Shown here: positions 58,122 through 64,000 of the stretch, piece by piece | Numbering within the stretch: position 1 is the first letter of the stretch | Layout of the letters: every line of letters starts with the position of its first letter | Origin: Bacteriovoracaceae bacterium | GTDB lineage: Bacteria > Bdellovibrionota > Bacteriovoracia > Bacteriovoracales > Bacteriovoracaceae | Length of the DNA stretch: 64,000 nucleotides | Assembly (NCBI GenBank): GCA_947377285.1 | Contig: CANCFT010000001.1 | Coordinates: forward strand, 124,001 to 188,000 | Direction of reading: 5' to 3' | Notes under the pieces: model-generated | Databases searched by the model: none | Told to the model about the DNA's origin: nothing | What the model saw: only the letters and a program-made list of their open reading frames with translations | Made by a program: the position numbers and the translations under genes

Positions 58122-58982
58122 CTATTTATGTAAGAAAAAATATTGGAAAACAAAAAGACTTCCGTCAGCTATTGCAATAAAAGCAAAAACATATTTAAGT
58201 GTTTTAGAATGTAATTTCTGACCAAGAAAAGGGGCTAAGCGAGCTCCAAAAACACACCCAAGACCTGTGAAAGCAGCGATATCCCAAGGAAGCCCACCTA
58301 AGACAAATTGATGAATTAGGGCCAAATAAATTGAATTCACAGCTAAGAGTATAACTCCAAGTGCAATACTCAAGCTTATTTGTACTTGATACAAAACCAT
58401 TAAAAAGGCACTAACAATTTCTCCCTCTCCAATGGCCACCCAACCAGTGATTAAACCACCAACAAAAGCTGCGAAGGCTAAATAGATTTTATCTTTTAAT
58501 TGAAAACGTAATTCCGTAACGCCATTTTCATTTTTAATTTTTGTTGAAATTAATGTAATAATTCCAATGGAAATTGAAATTGGACCAAAAAAAAGTTTAA
58601 TTAATAAGGGTGAAGGGTGAACAATGAGAGAACTAACTGTGCTCCCAAGTAATAAAGAAGGAATGGTAATTAAAAATAAAATCTTAGGTATTTTTTGTCG
58701 AGAATACCAACCAATCGCACCACTCGTCATCCCAAAACATTGACTAGTCAATGCTACTTTCAAACTGACTACAGGATCGAGATGGAAAATAAACATCATT
58801 GCTGGTATAAAGATGATTCCCCCTCCAACTGCCGATATATTTCCTAGAAGTGCGCCCGCAAAGCCAATAAGAATCATTGGCCAATTCGATTGAAAAAGTT
58901 CAATTGGTTTAGAAGCAAGTGAAAAGTAGAAAGCAAGCCAAACAATGACGAAGACCACTAACCAAATAGACCAATATTTCAT
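58122..58982 (-). CDS. TauE/SafE family sulfite exporter-like membrane protein
   Basis: A 286-residue protein with eight or nine membrane helices. The TauE/SafE hallmark is seen in GALLGNISAVGGGIIFIPAMM (about 41-61) and again in the repeat GGLITGWVAIGEGEIVSAFLM (about 177-197). The family exports anions such as sulfite or organosulfonates; the substrate here is unknown. It follows the NqrB-like gene by 17 bases on the same strand. Confidence 0.9.
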   Translation of the reverse strand: MKYWSIWLVVFVIVWLAFYFSLASKPIELFQSNWPMILIGFAGALLGNISAVGGGIIFIPAMMFIFHLDPVVSLKVALTSQCFGMTSGAIGWYSRQKIPKILFLITIPSLLLGSTVSSLIVHPSPLLIKLFFGPISISIGIITLISTKIKNENGVTELRFQLKDKIYLAFAAFVGGLITGWVAIGEGEIVSAFLMVLYQVQISLSIALGVILLAVNSIYLALIHQFVLGGLPWDIAAFTGLGCVFGARLAPFLGQKLHSKTLKYVFAFIAIADGSLFVFQYFFLHK

Positions 58983-58999
58983 TTTATTTGCTTTAATTA

Positions 59000-59827
59000 T
59001 TATACCGATTGTAATTTTCGAGCTTTGTTAATCGAGTAATGAAATAAATCTTTTAAGCAATAATAGGATCCACATAAAATAAATAAAGAGAAAATTTGAG
59101 CATATTTATTTTGATTTATTCTAAAAATAGCTTCTAATCCAGCGAGCATAATTCCAAAAATAATTTGCTCTGGAACTTCAACTGGAGTTGTTCGCGGATC
59201 GGTGAGCATGTAAAATGCAAAAAGAAAGAAGGCAGGTCCTGTTAATGGCATTAAGTTCCAAGTCAAACTTTCTTGGTAGAAGTAAGTTCGAATGAACGCA
59301 AAAAGAATGAATGAAAAAATATATGAGATAACAATTGGTGGTTTTTTTACACGGAAAATAATAAAAGTTCCAAGTGCAATAACAACACCCACCAACCATC
59401 CATATCCACCCCAACGACCACTTATAATCGTCATTTTTGAATCAAAGAACAAAACACCACAGACAAGTCCAAAATTATTCGGGTTAAAAATATGTTTGCC
59501 GTTGACCACAAGGAAATGTTTTGAAGTTATGCCAATAAAAACAAGTAGCGGATACATCCACAGATTGGGAGAATCACATAATAAAAAAATACCAAACGAG
59601 CTGATGAGACCACTCAAGGGAAACATCGATACTTTTTTATAAAATCGAAGATATAAATAATCTAAAAGGATAGCAGTTGAAAGAGTTAAAATTAATTCGC
59701 TTGCGGTTCTTCCATATGAGGGTGTGACAATTGAATAAATTGAAAATGACATTAAAAAGATAAATCCAAAGGCCCGAGTGTCTTGAAAAATTTTTCTAAT
59801 CACAATAGATCCCGTCTTTTTCGTCAT
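59000..59827 (-). CDS. NqrB/RnfD-like membrane protein (orphan)
   Basis: A 275-residue protein with about eight membrane helices. The NQR2/RnfD/RnfE family motif appears as GKHIFNPNNFGLV (about 110-122) and FYMLTDPRTTPVEVPEQ (about 205-221). In complete complexes such subunits bind FMN and transport ions, but no other nqr or rnf gene lies nearby, and no clear flavin-linking S(T)GAT motif is seen. A stand-alone role, as proposed for UnbU-like relatives, is possible. It lies between a membrane protein and TauE on the same strand. Confidence 0.75.
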   Translation of the reverse strand: MTKKTGSIVIRKIFQDTRAFGFIFLMSFSIYSIVTPSYGRTASELILTLSTAILLDYLYLRFYKKVSMFPLSGLISSFGIFLLCDSPNLWMYPLLVFIGITSKHFLVVNGKHIFNPNNFGLVCGVLFFDSKMTIISGRWGGYGWLVGVVIALGTFIIFRVKKPPIVISYIFSFILFAFIRTYFYQESLTWNLMPLTGPAFFLFAFYMLTDPRTTPVEVPEQIIFGIMLAGLEAIFRINQNKYAQIFSLFILCGSYYCLKDLFHYSINKARKLQSV

Positions 59828-59884
59828 ATAGTAAGTCTAATAAAATTCTATTTCACTTAGCAATTGTTGTCTAGCGGTCAAGAT

Positions 59885-60784
59885 TTAAGGTTTTTTAGAG
59901 CGATTGACATGGTTCATGGCCACTTTAATCATTTTAGATAATTGAGTTAGACCTTTTTTTTCTAAATATAGTGTCATCTTTTCGATGGGAAATCTTCTTG
60001 TAAAATAAAATATGATAAAACCAAATCCGATTGGCCTAAGTAGGCCCCAAATTATTTCGACACGAGGTGAATGTGAAAAATAGAAAAAGAGACAAGTCAG
60101 CATGAGAGAAAAAATAAAGAGTGGGCTTAACAGATCTCGAAGTGCTAAATATGCATAGGTTGATTTGTCTATCGATCTTGGAGGTTTTATTGATTGAGAT
60201 AATGAAAATTTATTTTGTATTGTTTCAAATTGCACATCTGTTAATCGTAATATGTAGATCGAAAGACCATAGCAAAATAGTAATTTCAAGAGAAGAGATC
60301 CTATCAAAAAACTTAAAATATAATGGTCAGCATTGGGGAAAAATTTATGTATTTCTCCAAGGAAATGTTCAGCAATAGTAATACTCCGATTCCCAAAAAG
60401 TACCCAAAGAAATAAAAGAGGTTGTACAAAAGCCCATAAGCTAGAAAAAGCCACCGCGAGAAAAAGTCCAAAATAATTAATTCCTCCCAAGAAAATGCCA
60501 AAAGAATACATGACACCTTGAGCAGCAATGGCAAGCATTGGGGTGAGCTTTTTTCCAGAAGGTGAAAGGCTTTTTAATATGGAAGAAATGATGGAAATTT
60601 TAAGTGCAGCAGTTCTTGATTTTAATTTGAAAGTTGACCTTGTTAAAATAGTGATTTGATTGACCGAAAGGATATGACCACTTAAAGGAATTTTAAATGT
60701 ATGGAGTAGACTGCCAAGACCAAGTTCAACTATGGATATTGTAGCAGCTACTTTTCCAATTTCATTAATTTCATCATTATTCAT
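59885..60784 (-). CDS. Integral membrane protein, 299 aa, unknown
   Basis: About six hydrophobic segments (50-70, 82-128, 150-178, 215-235, 240-260). The N-terminal part has GSLLHTFKIPLSGHILSVNQITIL (Pro-Leu-Ser-Gly-His and Asn-Gln motifs) and a segment LTPMLAIAAQGVMYSFGIFLGG, which resembles small-substrate membrane carriers, perhaps ECF S components, but the match is weak. I do not recognise the family. It lies between a YkuD gene and the NqrB-like gene on the same strand. Confidence 0.65.
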   Translation of the reverse strand: MNNDEINEIGKVAATISIVELGLGSLLHTFKIPLSGHILSVNQITILTRSTFKLKSRTAALKISIISSILKSLSPSGKKLTPMLAIAAQGVMYSFGIFLGGINYFGLFLAVAFSSLWAFVQPLLFLWVLFGNRSITIAEHFLGEIHKFFPNADHYILSFLIGSLLLKLLFCYGLSIYILRLTDVQFETIQNKFSLSQSIKPPRSIDKSTYAYLALRDLLSPLFIFSLMLTCLFFYFSHSPRVEIIWGLLRPIGFGFIIFYFTRRFPIEKMTLYLEKKGLTQLSKMIKVAMNHVNRSKKP

Positions 60785-60808
60785 AAGAATTTGTAGATCA
60801 TTTTCTTC

Positions 60809-61306
60809 TTAATGAAAAATAGTAATTGGAATAGGTATATCAATTGAGTCAAATATTTCCAACATTTCATCATCTTCAACAGCAATGCAACCAGCTGTCC
60901 AATTAATCAATTTAATCAGACCAATTCTTTTTAGAAATTGGAAAAAGGGTTTAGGGTAATTAGGAAGCCCATGAATCATTATGTCTCCCCCTGGGTCAAC
61001 ACCTGCTTCAGCGGCGGCTCTTTGATCATTTTCGTTTGGATAGGAAAGATGAATTGATTTAAAAAAATGTGATTGAGCGTTTTTTTCATCAAGAAAATAC
61101 TGGCCTTCGGGAACTAAATTATCTCCCTTTTGTCTTTTTGGGGCAATACCACCTCTTCCGAGCATTACTCGGTAAGATTTTATAATTTTACCTTGAAATA
61201 AAAAGTTCATTTGATGCTTAGTTTTAAAAACTTGAACTTCATCTATTTCAAAGGCCTGCAATAAAGTATGGTGAAAAATAAAAATGAGGGATAAAAATAT
61301 TTTCAT
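60809..61306 (-). CDS. Exported L,D-transpeptidase (YkuD domain), second copy
   Basis: A 165-residue protein with a signal peptide (about 1-18) and a YkuD domain. The active site reads GGDIMIHGLPNYP (about 106-118) and WTAGCIAVEDDEM (about 138-150), with the conserved His and catalytic Cys. It is similar in layout to the enzyme at 39457 (GxxPEGxYxLD, HxSYPxxxD blocks). It acts on peptidoglycan in the periplasm or, in predators, perhaps on the prey wall. Confidence 0.9.
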   Translation of the reverse strand: MKIFLSLIFIFHHTLLQAFEIDEVQVFKTKHQMNFLFQGKIIKSYRVMLGRGGIAPKRQKGDNLVPEGQYFLDEKNAQSHFFKSIHLSYPNENDQRAAAEAGVDPGGDIMIHGLPNYPKPFFQFLKRIGLIKLINWTAGCIAVEDDEMLEIFDSIDIPIPITIFH

Positions 61307-61373
61307 TAACTAAGAATATCAAATTTATCTATTTTGTCTGAGCTATGATTTAATTGCCGATTAATTGGGGAGG

Positions 61374-63817
<2,444 letters not shown>

Positions 63818-64000
63818 TTATTTTGCCTTCACTTCATTGAGTAAATTATTATTTTTGAAAAATTCATTGATTTGGAATACTGCCATTTCACCAACGCGGA
63901 ATTGGGCTTCTTCTGTAGAGGCTCCAACATGTGGAGACATCACCAAATTTGAAAGTTCTAAAAGTTTTGAATCAGTTGGAAGAGGTTCAACTGCAAAAAC
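63818..64000 (-). CDS. D-2-hydroxyacid dehydrogenase, SerA-like (partial, N-terminal part outside window)
   Basis: The last 60 residues of a dehydrogenase that continues beyond the right edge. VFAVEPLPTDSKLLEL and MSPHVGASTEEAQFRVGE match the end of the catalytic region of phosphoglycerate dehydrogenase-type enzymes; the His in SPHVGAST is the catalytic one. The C terminus ends soon after (NEVKAK), so no ACT domain is present. It lies three bases before purA on the same strand. Confidence 0.85.
   Translation of the reverse strand, partial: VFAVEPLPTDSKLLELSNLVMSPHVGASTEEAQFRVGEMAVFQINEFFKNNNLLNEVKAK

Overview
The window is AT-rich bacterial chromosome, densely coded in short operons on both strands. 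Several traits suggest a low-GC member of the Bacteriovoracales/Bdellovibrionota, or a close relative: a malic enzyme-phosphotransacetylase fusion, a SWIB-domain protein, two secreted YkuD L,D-transpeptidases, many secreted or outer-membrane proteins without clear homologues, a sigma-54 activator and motility-type proteins. This assignment is inferred from gene content; no rRNA gene is present to confirm it.

Layout. 1-5270: an acyltransferase/epimerase pair, the GTPase YsxC, a sigma-54 enhancer-binding protein and a FliL-like membrane protein. 5480-9874: a lipoprotein, then the translationally coupled trio yicC-gmk-rel. 9871-13252: maeB-ridA-DUF218 operon. 13391-16892: an ECF sigma factor operon and a divergent gene behind an ECF-type promoter; both units encode secreted proteins with Arg/Lys/Glu/Asp-rich tails. 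16926-19788: terminator, TPP riboswitch and ykoEDC thiamine/HMP importer. 19798-26059: OxyR, ArgS, OsmC, Lon. 26116-35518: mostly secreted or orphan genes (DUF2452, PAS histidine kinase, a 653-aa secreted protein, a PHB-depolymerase-like esterase, cytochrome c, ParB-like protein, methyltransferase, DUF1304). 35678-37530: SWIB protein, BrnT/BrnA toxin-antitoxin, cupin. 37787-37983: tRNA-Glu and tRNA-Lys with promoter and terminator. 38088-44688: MtaB, YkuD, xdhABC. 44678-58001: the most unusual region, described below. 58122-64000: membrane proteins, a second YkuD, a TPR-like protein, PurA and a partial D-2-hydroxyacid dehydrogenase.

The strongest candidate for an undescribed system is the minus-strand operon 58001-44678. 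It reads in order: PEGA/TPR lipoprotein, MotA, MotB, a one-piece protein with a FliF-like periplasmic segment, one membrane helix and a FliG-like cytoplasmic tail, a small outer-membrane beta-barrel, a 2.8-kresidue lipoprotein (three exact-period 585-residue super-repeats of Ig-like domains plus an NHL-type propeller region), and a small anchored protein. A sigma-28-like promoter lies just upstream. Together these suggest an ion-driven motor linked to a very large surface protein, perhaps for gliding or prey contact. This is inference from sequence and gene order.

No CRISPR array, prophage, insertion sequence or replication origin was recognised.
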